In this document: positions 1 to 8,646 of the stretch, in pieces | How positions within the stretch are numbered: the stretch's first letter is position 1 | Layout of the letters: every line of letters begins with the position of its first letter | Origin: Linnemannia hyalina | Taxonomy: Eukaryota; Mortierellomycota; Mortierellomycetes; Mortierellales; Mortierellaceae | Assembly (NCBI GenBank): GCA_019671135.1 | Contig: JAHRHY010000005.1 | Span: 1 to 64,000, forward strand | Length of the DNA: 64,000 bases | Reading direction: 5' to 3' | Notes under the pieces: model-generated | What the model was told of the DNA's origin: nothing | What the model saw: the letters and a program-made list of their open reading frames with translations, nothing else | The model's database searches: none | Position numbers and translations under genes: made by a program

Positions 1-273
1 TTGATATGAACGCATTTTGGATGACCTCGTGATTATCGTGATGTTTAATTTTAATACATTCTTGATAAACTCGTAAGTATTACAATGTTTAATGTTGACA
101 TACTTTAGGTAAGCCCACGATTTGCACGACGTTTAATATTATTACACTTTGGTTAACTTACAATTGTTATAGCATTTATTGTTATACAGATTGTAGGTAA
201 TTACGACAATGGTAAAAACAGAGATATCGCAATTAGACCATGCATTGTGGGTAGTTGTAGATATAACAATTAT

Positions 274-1850
274 ATCGTTTAAAATAGACGTTTCTTAAAA
301 CACATCACATATTTTATAATGCAAATGGCTATTATATTACAACGTTTCTATTGCATTTTGTGTGATAACAAGATAGAAAAAATGTATTGTTAATAGAGTA
401 ATTATGTCGTTAAAAATAGACGTTTCTTAAAACTTATCACATATTTCGTGATGCAAATGAATATAAACATCGTGGCGTTTCTATCGCATTTTGTGTGATA
501 ATAAGGTAGAGAAAATGTGTTGTTAACAGAGTAATTATGTCGTTTAAAATGGACGTTTCTTAAAACGTATCACATATTTCGTGATGCCAATGGGTATAAA
601 CATTGTGACATTTCTATCGCATTTTGTGTGATAATAAGATAGAAAAAATGTGTTGTTAACAGAGTAATTATGTCGTTTAAAATAGACGTTTCTTAAAACT
701 TATCACATATTTCGTGATGCAAATGGGTATGAACATTGTGACATTTCTATCGCATTTTGTGTGATAATAAGGTAGAGAAAATGTGTTGTTAACAGAGTAA
801 TTATGTCGTTTAAAATGGACGTTTCTTAAAACGTATCACATATTTCGTGATGCCAATGGGTATAAACATTGTGACATTTCTATCGCATTTTGTGTGATAA
901 TAAGATAGAAAAAATGTGTTGTTAACAGAGTAATTATGTCGTTAAAAATAGACGTTTCTTAAAACACATCACATATTTCGTGATGCAAATGGATATAAAC
1001 ATCGTGGCGTTTCTATCGCATTTTGTGTGATAATAAGGTAGAGAAAATGTGTTGTTAACAGAGTAATTATGTCGTTTAAAATGGACGTTTCTTAAAACGT
1101 ATCACATATTTCGTGATGCAATGGGTATAAACATTGTGACATTTCTATCGCATTTTGTGTGATAATAAGTAGAAAAATGTGTTGTTAACAGAGTAATTAT
1201 GTCGTTTAAAATAGACGTTTCTTAAAACGTATCACATATTTCGTGATGCAAATGGGTATGAACATTGTGACATTTCTATCGCATTTTGTGTGATAATAAG
1301 TAGAAAAATGTGTTGTTAACAGAGTAATTATGTCGTTTAAAATAGACGTTTCTTAAAACTTATCACATATTTCGTGATGCAAATGGGTATGAACATTGTG
1401 ACATTTCTATCGCATTTTGTGTGATAATAAGGTAGAGAAAATGTGTTGTTAACAGAGTAATTATGTCGTTTAAAATGGACGTTTCTTAAAACGTATCACA
1501 TATTTCGTGATGCAAATGGGTATGAACATTGTGACATTTCTATCGCATTTTGTGTGATAACAAGACAGAAAAAAGAAGTTGTTAACAGAATAGTTATGTC
1601 GTTTAAAATAGACGTTTCTTAAAACACATTACATATTTCGTGATGCAAATGGGTATGAACATTGTGACATTTCTATTGCATTTTGTGTAATAATAAGGTA
1701 GAGAAAATGTGTTGTTTAAAGAGCAACTATGTCTTTAAAAATAGACGTTTCTTAAAACGTACCCCATATTTCGTGATGCAAATGGGTATGAACATTGTGA
1801 CATTTCTATCGCATTTTGTATGATAACAAGACAGAAAAAAGAAGTTGTAT
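274..1850 (+). repeat. ~133-bp satellite array in the left arm
   Basis: Units recur at about 274, 406, 539, 672, 805, 938, 1071, 1201, 1332, 1465, 1598 and 1731, with spacing of 130-133 bp. Each unit holds GTCGTTTAAAAT, GACGTTTCTTAAAAC, TTTCGTGATGCAAATGG and CTATCGCATTTTGTGTGAT. Each carries two short TTAAAA-type boxes. The open frames across the array are shadows of the period and are not taken as genes. Confidence 0.9.
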
Positions 1851-2018
1851 AAATAAAAGTTATGTAGACTTAGGAAATGTCTATAAAATATCGTTTGTAT
1901 ACTTTGGTGGTTGGGAGAAAATTGGTGGTTACAAAAAAGTTGTCGCAAAACCGCCATGATGAAATACTTTGACATCTGGTTGAGGGGCTTGTTCCCCTAT
2001 CGTGTTTATCGTTAATAG

Positions 2019-2028
2019 TTTTAAAAAA
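2019..2028. promoter_or_regulatory. T/A palindrome upstream of DDE gene
   Basis: TTTTAAAAAA lies 62 bp before the chosen start of the transposase. A TATATAAAG box follows at about 2042-2050. The same type of palindrome sits at the other gene junctions of this module. Its role as promoter, terminator or recombination site is inference. Confidence 0.45.
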
Positions 2029-2089
2029 TCCAAAAGTGTGTTATATAAAGGAATTTTTGCTAATAGTTTACCAGGTTGTAATTACAGTC

Positions 2090-3349
2090 ATGGCAAACTT
2101 AAAGCGCCTATTTCAACGGTTGTTAGAGGATGAATGGACTTTTTTGGATGTAGAATGGCCTACGCAAGAACCATCTAATAATCATAGGACTGCGTTGAAG
2201 CTAGTAGCACATATGAAAACTGTTAAAGACTTACTTATAAGAAGATTAGGTGCAATTCCTGTATTCTACTTTCTTGTAGTTATTTGGTCTCTCAAGCAGT
2301 ATCCAGGTCCATACAGAGAAGTCGACAAAGGATTGTTGATATTGTACCACTTAGTTGCAGGCTTGGCAATGGATGGAATGTCAACCCACATACCAAAAAG
2401 TAGTTTCCACTCCATTCATACAGAGTTCTACAAGACTAACTATAATGTGCATTCGAAGCATATTAACCATGCACTTGCGAATATGTTCTCCACATTTCCT
2501 ATACGCTTGATGTCTGCTAAACTCAGGAATCCACCACTATTCCCACATGTAACATTGCATTTGGATGGTCATGATACACGTCTTTCATGTGAAGAAAAGT
2601 CTAGCTCAGACATGTACTCTTACAAGCTGAAGAAATCTGGTGTAAGAACGCAAGTGTGTGTCGATTGCAATGGCATGGCAATACTAGTCTCTAAATCGCT
2701 ACCTTGCAAGGATAACAACGATGGTACTATGTTGGTTGGTATGAAGATACATAAGCACATCCACGAGCTAGATTGTATTGCATTGGATGGAGGGTACACA
2801 CAATACATTAAGAAAATAGTAGAAGAAACAAGCATGAGCAAGAAAAACTTTTGTTATCCAATTCGCAAAAGCCGTGGGAAAGATCTTGCACAAGATGAAA
2901 CTAACTACAATAAGATTTTCGGCAGTTTCCGCTCTCAGATAGAAGCCGAATTTGGAGATCTTGGAGCAACCTTTGAGAAGCACAACAATAGGAAACCAGT
3001 GTTGGTAACCAAGATAGAAACATATAATTTGCAATTGCGATTGTGTCTCTTACTTATGAACATCAAGAAGATGGTGGCACTACTGCAGTTAAATCTGGAA
3101 CCCATTCATAGTGCCTGGATTAGAGATGGCTTCGACTTTCCATATGCCAATGGTGCAATGGAACAAATCTTGGATTATATTCCAGTGGATGAGATGTTGC
3201 ATGATGCACGAGATATAACAAAGTTACAAGAGCAGTTCTTGGAGATGACTACTATGGATGTCGAGGATAAACAACGGGAAGAGCCGACTAATAAGCGACG
3301 TGAAATTTTTGCAGGAGTGGAGATTCCATCATATAAGCGTACAAAGTAA
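2090..3349 (+). CDS. DDE_Tnp_4/HARBI1-like transposase (family 1)
   Basis: A 419-aa protein whose second half matches the DDE_Tnp_4 fold. The first aspartate is in LHLDGHDT (about residue 159), the second in IALDGGY (about 233), and the glutamate in QIEAEFGDL (about 285). Between them lie a SYKLKKSG motif and a PIRK...YN..FGSFRS block typical of PIF/Harbinger and IS5-like enzymes. Such enzymes cut and join DNA at element ends. The start at 2090 is preferred over an in-frame ATG at 2036, because 2036 lies inside the inverted repeat and upstream of the TATA-like box. The frame is intact with all catalytic residues, so this copy may be active. It is convergent with gene b across a T5A5 palindrome. 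Paralogues lie at 10.5, 35.7 and 39.1 kb. Confidence 0.85.
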   Translation: MANLKRLFQRLLEDEWTFLDVEWPTQEPSNNHRTALKLVAHMKTVKDLLIRRLGAIPVFYFLVVIWSLKQYPGPYREVDKGLLILYHLVAGLAMDGMSTHIPKSSFHSIHTEFYKTNYNVHSKHINHALANMFSTFPIRLMSAKLRNPPLFPHVTLHLDGHDTRLSCEEKSSSDMYSYKLKKSGVRTQVCVDCNGMAILVSKSLPCKDNNDGTMLVGMKIHKHIHELDCIALDGGYTQYIKKIVEETSMSKKNFCYPIRKSRGKDLAQDETNYNKIFGSFRSQIEAEFGDLGATFEKHNNRKPVLVTKIETYNLQLRLCLLLMNIKKMVALLQLNLEPIHSAWIRDGFDFPYANGAMEQILDYIPVDEMLHDARDITKLQEQFLEMTTMDVEDKQREEPTNKRREIFAGVEIPSYKRTK

Positions 3350-3360
3350 GCCCATTGTAA

Positions 3361-3370
3361 TTTTTAAAAA
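3361..3370. promoter_or_regulatory. T5A5 palindrome between convergent genes
   Basis: A perfect TTTTTAAAAA sits 12 bp after the transposase stop and 17 bp from the end of gene b on the other strand. Its place between two convergent gene ends favours a 3'-end or terminator-like role here. Confidence 0.5.
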
Positions 3371-3386
3371 CTATCTATTAGCATTC

Positions 3387-5025
3387 TTAACGTATATAAA
3401 TATCCTTGAACCCGCGAACAGTTCTGCATTGCAATGTGGTGAAATTCATATACGGAACTTGGCCATCGGGATATTCTTCCAGCCATGCAACGATCTTTAT
3501 TTCTAAACTAAGTCCACATCGTACTTTAATACCATTGGACAATGTTGCAAAAATATATTCTTTGTTGTGATACATATCCATTGCAATTGCTATGACTGTA
3601 TAGCTGGTATTTATTTCAAGTACATTATATCCAGCTTTATATGTTGCTTTGTGGATAGCTCTATCATGGACTTGTATAAAATTCTCACCATTCATGTTTT
3701 CTAGATGAATATCAACAATTGGTGGTGCACCTTTGCGGATTCTTCTCTCAGGCCATTGGATCTTTACATTATCTACCTCCACTATACCCATATCCTCGAA
3801 TTGTAAAACATCATCATCGTAAATGTATGGGTACATGCCTTTATGTGCTCCTGCAACAAGTGTTATTGCTGTACATTCGTCAGGCCGTTTGTACTTGGTA
3901 ACTGTAATATCCTTGATGCTATTCTCATCCATCTCAACCTCCAAAAAGTATATTGGTCTATCGTTGAAGCTATAGTTGGCTAACAACGTCATTGCTTCCT
4001 CTTTCTCGACATTGTTACGATATGAACCATACTTCTTACCTGTAACAGAGTTCCACCAATGGCAATATGCGAATGCCGATTTTTCACCCATTGTTACATG
4101 AATACCTACCATGGATGATATATTACCAACTATACTTCCAATATGCCTTGTGTTTTACGCAGAAGGTGGGACATTCTTGGATCTCTTCCTTTATGGCATC
4201 CAAACTCCTTTATAATAGGAGAATGTATATATCTCCTGTCCATAAAAGGTAAGTTCAAGTCTTGTTAGACCTGTTTTCTTCGCCTTTCGAAGTCTCTTAT
4301 GTAGGTCCTTATCCACATCCATAACAAAATTTCCATTCTTGAACCCAACGACATTTTTACTTCAGCACTCTCCAACATCTGTACAAGTTTGTTATAACCT
4401 TACAACGGACCTTTTGGTCTTTTTCGGTGACTCCAAACCAAGAGAGACAGTGGTTACCAACCTTATGGAGATCGTCGGCAATATCAAATCTTCTCCAAAT
4501 CTCTCTTGAAGGTTGCTGAAGAATTGGACGGCTTGTAACATATCTACAATCCGTAGCAATGTCTATATCATGGAGAATAATAGTCAACCTCAGCTCATGA
4601 AATATTGGTGGTAACTCGGAATTAAAGAGATGGCCTCAGTTCATGAGCGTTACCTTAATGCTGAAATATCCTGCATGGTATAAGGCCGAACTTCTAAACT
4701 TTTTTCTATGTTTTTCTAGTAGTTTAGAGCTAAAAAAACTATTGTCTTTGATATAACCCTCGTTAACAACTTTAACCATGGAGTGGCTAACATCGAGGTC
4801 TTTAAAAGCTTCGCGAATATTGGAAGTGGTGTTTTTGCGCTGCTCGTCAACAAGTGCAGCCCGGTTGTGCAATCCCCAGAGTATTAAACTATCGCAGAAT
4901 ATCTCTGAGTACTTTTTCCAGCCAGTCTTCGGTTTGCCAGGCAATGCAATCTCTTTGCCCACATCAGAGATAAGATGGGCATATGAGTTCAGCGCCTTGT
5001 TAATGGATTTAGGTATAGCGGACAT
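3387..5025 (-). pseudogene. Gene b, family 1 (Rep-like?), broken
   Basis: Three open pieces on minus (4636-5025, 4357-4587, 3387-4112) together align with the b genes at 8.6, 37.8 and 51.0 kb. The N-terminal piece has WKKYSEIFCDSLILWGLHN, matching SKLFC.SIIFWGIYN in family 2. The middle has LHDIDIATDCRYVTSR and VGNHCLSW. Next comes an out-of-frame TRLELTFYG, and the last piece has FAYCHWWNSVTGKKYG and CTAITLVAGAHKGMYP. Frame changes at about 4600-4636 and stops between 4112 and 4357 break it. No enzyme family is certain. The order hDhxxD, then K.Y/K, then R.E recalls Rep_trans rolling-circle initiators. It shares its upstream side with gene c. Confidence 0.65.
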
Positions 5026-5064
5026 GTTGAAAGCTTACTGTTTGCAGAGATATGTACTACAAAC

Positions 5065-5074
5065 TTTTTAAAAA
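5065..5074. promoter_or_regulatory. T5A5 palindrome between b and c
   Basis: A perfect TTTTTAAAAA lies 39 bp upstream of the b start and just after the c stop (both genes on minus). It is in the same relative place as 8618-8626 and 52407-52415 in the other copies. Confidence 0.5.
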
Positions 5075-5079
5075 CCACT

Positions 5080-5325
5080 TTACTCTGAAGCAAATTTTTG
5101 GTATGCTGACCATGATAATGCACCAATTGTATGCATATGTTTTTGTAAATCTGGTGCAAAAAAGTCTACTAATCCCCACAGTTCTTCCTTTGACATACCA
5201 TTAAGTTCTTGCTGAGACTTACCACGTAACAAAACAGCTCTCAAGTACATTGCCATTGTAGGATGCATATGATGCTCATGTATATAAATGGCTATTATTT
5301 GCTTAATTTCTTTAAGTGTTGGCAT
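5080..5325 (-). CDS. Small gene c, family 1
   Basis: An 81-aa predicted helical protein beginning MPTLKEIKQIIAIYIHEHH, with no recognised domain and no transmembrane segment. It occupies the same place, strand and size class as the 90-aa c proteins at 8.3 and 52.5 kb. Sequence similarity is weak: both have an I/V-rich helix, a YL segment and a Gly-Leu...A..Y ending. It may be a positional counterpart rather than a proven homologue. It is flanked by T/A palindromes at 5065-5074 and 5515-5524. Confidence 0.5.
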   Translation of the reverse strand: MPTLKEIKQIIAIYIHEHHMHPTMAMYLRAVLLRGKSQQELNGMSKEELWGLVDFFAPDLQKHMHTIGALSWSAYQKFASE

Positions 5326-5472
5326 TGCATAACTAGTAAACCATTAGGAAGAATGCCTATACTACAATACACTTTTAGATTTGTTGCACTATAAAAGAAG
5401 TTATCTCATATTCCATGATAGATTGGATAGAAATATAATGCATATATCATCTATTTCAAGAGAATTTAAACG

Positions 5473-6606
5473 TAAACTATTAGCAAAAATTCCTTTATAT
5501 AACACACTTTTGGATTTTTTAAAACTATTAACGATAAACACGATAGGGGAGCAAGCCCCTCAACCAGATGTTAAAGTATTTCATCATGGCGGTTTTGCGA
5601 CACTTTTTTGTAACCACCAATTTTCTCCCAACCACCAAAGTATACAAACGATATTTTATAGACATTTCCTAAGTCTACATAACTTTTATTTATACAACTT
5701 CTTTTTTCTGTCTTGTTATCACACAAAATGCGATAGAAATGTCACAATGTTCATACCCATTTGCATCACGAAATATGTGATACGTTTTAAGAAACGTCAT
5801 TTTAAACGACATAATTACTCTGTTAACAACACATTTTCTCTACCTTATTATCACACAAAATGCGATAGAAACGCCACGATGTTCATACCCATTTGCATCA
5901 CGAAATATGGATACGTTTTAAGAAACGTCTATTTTAAACGACATAATTATTCTGTTAACAACTTCTTTTTTCTGTCTTGTTATCACACAAAATGCGATAG
6001 AAATGTTACAATGTTCATACCCATTTGCATCACGAAATATGTGATGTTTTAAGAAACGTCTATTTTAACGACATAATTGCTCAAACAACACATTTTCTCT
6101 ACCTTATTATCATACAAAATGCGATAGAAATGTTACAATGTTCATACCCATTTGCATCACGAAATATGTGATGTGTTTTAAGAAACGTCTATTTTAACGA
6201 TATAATTACTCTATTAACAACACATTTTTTCTATCTTGTTATCACACAAAATGCAATAGAAACGTTGTAATATAATAGCCATTTGCATTATAAAATATGT
6301 GATGTGTTTTAAGAAACGTCTATTTTAAACGATATAATTGTTATATCTACAACTACCCACAATACATGGTCTAATTGCGATATCTCTGTTTTTACCATTG
6401 TCGTAATTACCTACAATCTGTATAACAATAAATGCTATAACAATTGTAAGTTAACCAAAGTGTAATAATATTAAACGTCGTGCAAATCGTGGGCTTACCT
6501 AAAGTATGTCAACATTAAACATTGTAATACTTACGAGTTTATCAAGAATGTATTAAAATTAAACATCACAATAATCACGAGGTAATCCAAAATGCGTTCA
6601 TATCAA
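5473..6606 (-). repeat. Right terminal inverted repeat arm
   Basis: Reverse complement of the left arm. It starts TAAACTATTAGC, contains T6A4 at 5515-5524 and about five satellite units of 130-132 bp (about 5700-6345), and ends in the unique outer part that terminates at TTCATATCAA. Only a few base differences from the left arm are visible outside the satellite, so the arms were recently equal or are being converted. The long open frame across 5381-6052 is a satellite shadow. Confidence 0.85.
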
Positions 6607-6831
6607 ATATCATAACTGTGGTAATAACTACAGTTTGTCAGCTGTCGAATCGAATGCCGAATGTCAAATGTCGAATGTCGAATATTGTTGAGAAAGTGTA
6701 GCAATAACGCCATTAAAAACGTATCAGCTACCCTTTCTTTCCAACAACCAATGTTTGTTAAAGCCACTATGCTACTTTTTTAAAAAATGGGATCCAACTT
6801 TTTTTTAAAACTACCACTACATCATCACCAG
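6607..6831. other. Non-coding spacer with short repeat
   Basis: No gene seen. It contains a short run of TCGAATG/TCAAATG-type 8-9-bp repeats (about 6645-6682) and two T/A boxes (6775-6786 and about 6799-6810). Confidence 0.5.
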
Positions 6832-7110
6832 TGGGAATCGTCTTGGGTCGAAATAGGTAAATATGTTATGGAATACCAATGGAAGTTGCAAGAATTTGTA
6901 CAGACAATTATGGAAGGAGTTTTTAAAAAGATAACAAATATATCTATAAAGAGTACATATACAAAAGCAAAAGGATCCAAATGGACATAGTTATCTAGCA
7001 GTATTATAAGAGCAAAACGTAGGTAAAGAGTATCAACATAAACATATTTTACATCTCGGTTTTCGAGGAGGACAAAAGGTTGGAAAGCTTTTTTTTGGGC
7101 GAGGGAGTAC
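6832..7110 (+). repeat. Block R1, copy 1
   Basis: A 279-bp block starting TGGGAATCGTCTTGGGTCG and ending GGGCGAGGGAGTAC. It is repeated almost identically at 7244-7522. Partial copies lie at 11188-11920 (interrupted), 24478-24625 (inverted) and 37670-37797 (inverted). It contains a perfect T5A5 at 6920-6929. The short open frames in it are not conserved enough in both copies to call a gene. Confidence 0.8.
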
Positions 7111-7243
7111 CCAACCCACGCAGTGGAATATTAAAGTAGATCAAGAGTAGATTATAAAATAAGAGATACATAATAGGTCAACGTGGGGAATATATTTGTC
7201 GCGGATATCAAAGCCAATCTGTAAAACAAAATACACATCTAAA

Positions 7244-7522
7244 TGGGAATCGTCTTGGGTCGAAATAGGTAAATATGTTATGGAATACCAATGGAAGTTG
7301 CAAGAATTTGTACAGACAATTATGGAAGGAGTTTTTAAAAAGATAACAAATATATCTATAAAGAGTACATATACAAAAGCAAAAGGATCCAAATGGACAT
7401 AGTTATCTAGCAGTATTATAAGAGCAAAACGTAGGTAAAGAGTATCAACATAAACATATTTTACATCTCGGTTTTCGAGGAGGACAAAAGGTTGGAAAGC
7501 TTTTTTTTGGGCGAGGGAGTAC
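7244..7522 (+). repeat. Block R1, copy 2
   Basis: Direct duplicate of 6832-7110, offset by 412 bp, with T5A5 at 7332-7341. The 133 bp between the copies shows no gene. Copy 2 runs into block R2, as does the split copy at 11.2-11.9 kb, so copy 2 probably has the ancestral right neighbour. Confidence 0.8.
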
Positions 7523-7738
7523 ACCTGTTTTCTCGTCTTTTGTTAAGCTATGCCCACCATTTTAAAACACCTACGTTCATATAACATATATAGCATTTAT
7601 ACGTGTGTCCCCGGTGAATCTCATGCATATACATCATGATGATAATGGTACCAGCTTGGTTGACAGTACATGAATTTCCTGGGAATAATTCCCATAATAC
7701 TACTTATGGAAGGTATATATATTGCACATTTTAAAAGT
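7523..7738 (+). repeat. Block R2, downstream flank of gene d
   Basis: The sequence from ACCTGTTTTCTCGTC to the T4A4 palindrome (7729-7736) recurs at 11921-12138 and, inverted, at 24262-24477. It always abuts the 3' end of gene d, so it is the native flank of d in the module. It contains a GGGAATAATTCCC palindrome at about 7680-7692. Confidence 0.7.
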
Positions 7739-8131
7739 TTATTCCGATAGCTCAACAACATTGGCTGTATCTAATTCTTCCTCTTGATTTACCATAAGAC
7801 CACTGGCAAATCCTTTGATCAAGGCATTTATTATATAAATCTCCCTCTTCTGCTGGGAAATAATTTGGTTCATCTTATCCATTTCTTTCTCTAATTTTCT
7901 GACACGTTTCTTTAACTTCTTATTCTCATACTGTAAATCATCATCGGATTGTTGCACATCCTCATCTTTCTTACATCTCCCAGATTTCACATGCTTTCCA
8001 CCATTCTTTTTTGCCTGATAGCTCTCCTTGGAAGACTTTATCTTGCATTCCTTACATGTATTTCTGGAATCATCGTAGAAATCATATGAAGGCTTCTTTT
8101 GGTTACACCTGTTGCAAATCCTTTTTGGCAT
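7739..8131 (-). CDS. Gene d: 4-Cys zinc motif plus coiled coil
   Basis: A 130-aa protein. Residues 6-29 form C-x2-C...C-x2-C (ICNRC and TCKEC), a small zinc ribbon of the kind found in phage and large-virus proteins. Residues 35-60 are basic (AKKNGGKHVKSGRCKK). Residues 65-110 form a strongly charged heptad-rich coiled coil (KKLKKRVRKLEKEMDKMNQ). The C-terminus is acidic. It is probably a dimeric nucleic-acid- or protein-binding accessory factor; this is inference. The frame is intact, and near-identical copies lie at 52.9 kb (intact) and 23.9 kb (truncated). It is divergent from gene c with ~200 bp between. Confidence 0.7.
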   Translation of the reverse strand: MPKRICNRCNQKKPSYDFYDDSRNTCKECKIKSSKESYQAKKNGGKHVKSGRCKKDEDVQQSDDDLQYENKKLKKRVRKLEKEMDKMNQIISQQKREIYIINALIKGFASGLMVNQEEELDTANVVELSE

Positions 8132-8326
8132 ATTAGGCGGAATGGTGATCTCTTGATACTTGATATACCACGTTTTTTCCCGGGAATATTTCTCTCAATG
8201 TTTGTGTTTGAGGGCCATATACAACAATATCTAATATAGATGTCAAGTTGTATCTATTCAAGGGAGTAATTGACAAAGCAGTACATTATGGAACACGGAT
8301 CTTAAAGTCTTAACTCCGTAATTATT

Positions 8327-8600
8327 ATGCCCAGGGCCATCACGTTTAACTAAATCGCGCCAGCGGGAAGTTGTTGCCGATTTTATCTATGCAAAGAATC
8401 TGGAATTGTGTATGTTTATCTATTTGGATGAATTTCTGGACTATCATCGTAATCTCTTTCCACAAGACGCCACTACATTTGGGACAAACGGCATAAAGAA
8501 ACTATTGGAGGCATCCTATCAACTCATCCGTGAGAAAATACGTAATGCGGGATTGCTTACAAATAAGGATGCTGGTGAATACATGCTTAGAAGAAACTGA
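8327..8600 (+). pseudogene. Gene c, family 2, frameshifted near its start
   Basis: From about 8340 the frame encodes SRLTKSRQREVVADFIYAK and continues to the stop at 8600. It matches the intact 90-aa protein at 52433-52705. The start ATGCCCAGGGCC carries one extra base relative to that copy, so translation from 8327 leaves the frame and meets a stop. No domain is recognised. Gene b follows in the same direction after 46 bp containing a T5A4 box. Confidence 0.6.
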
Positions 8601-8617
8601 CAACCTAAATCTTACAC

Positions 8618-8626
8618 TTTTTAAAA
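8618..8626. promoter_or_regulatory. T5A4 box between c and b
   Basis: TTTTTAAAA lies 21 bp before the b start codon, the same place as the boxes at 5065-5074 and 52407-52415. Confidence 0.45.
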
Positions 8627-8646
8627 CCTTAAGTATACCTTTTATT

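Larger units (their letters stand above)
1..2070 (+). repeat. Left terminal inverted repeat arm
   Basis: This arm is nearly identical to the reverse complement of 5473-6606 outside the satellite, including the outer ~270 bp and the inner ~200 bp ending at GCTAATAGTTTA (2059-2070). It is longer than the right arm because it holds about 12 satellite units instead of about 5. The inner end contains a T4A6 palindrome and the upstream region of the transposase gene. Confidence 0.85.
1..6606. mobile_element. Element 1: TIR-bounded transposase/b/c element
   Basis: Two long inverted arms (1-2070 and 5473-6606) enclose three genes: a DDE transposase on plus, and b and c on minus. The outermost matched bases are TTGATATGAACGC at position 1 and its complement ending at 6606. 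The left end may continue before the window, so the true termini and target duplication cannot be read. Base composition is clearly more AT-rich than the retrotransposons and host genes. The order c-b-DDE, with DDE convergent to b, recurs at 8.3-11.2 kb and in part at 37.8-40.1 kb, which supports a real unit. The module is not recognised as a named element. PIF/Harbinger elements carry a similar transposase, but their usual partner is a Myb-like protein, which b does not resemble. Confidence 0.75.

Noticed and set aside
274..1850. CRISPR-like array
   Set aside because: The whole ~133-bp unit is repeated without unique spacers, and the host is eukaryotic.
1727..1975. Open frames across the inverted-repeat arms (also 5381-6052)
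   Set aside because: They repeat with the 133-bp satellite period and occur in both arms. There is no protein-like conservation beyond the DNA repeat.
1..6606. Polinton, virophage or giant-virus fragment
   Set aside because: No DNA polymerase B, packaging ATPase, protease or capsid gene is seen. The long TIRs and zinc motifs alone are not enough.
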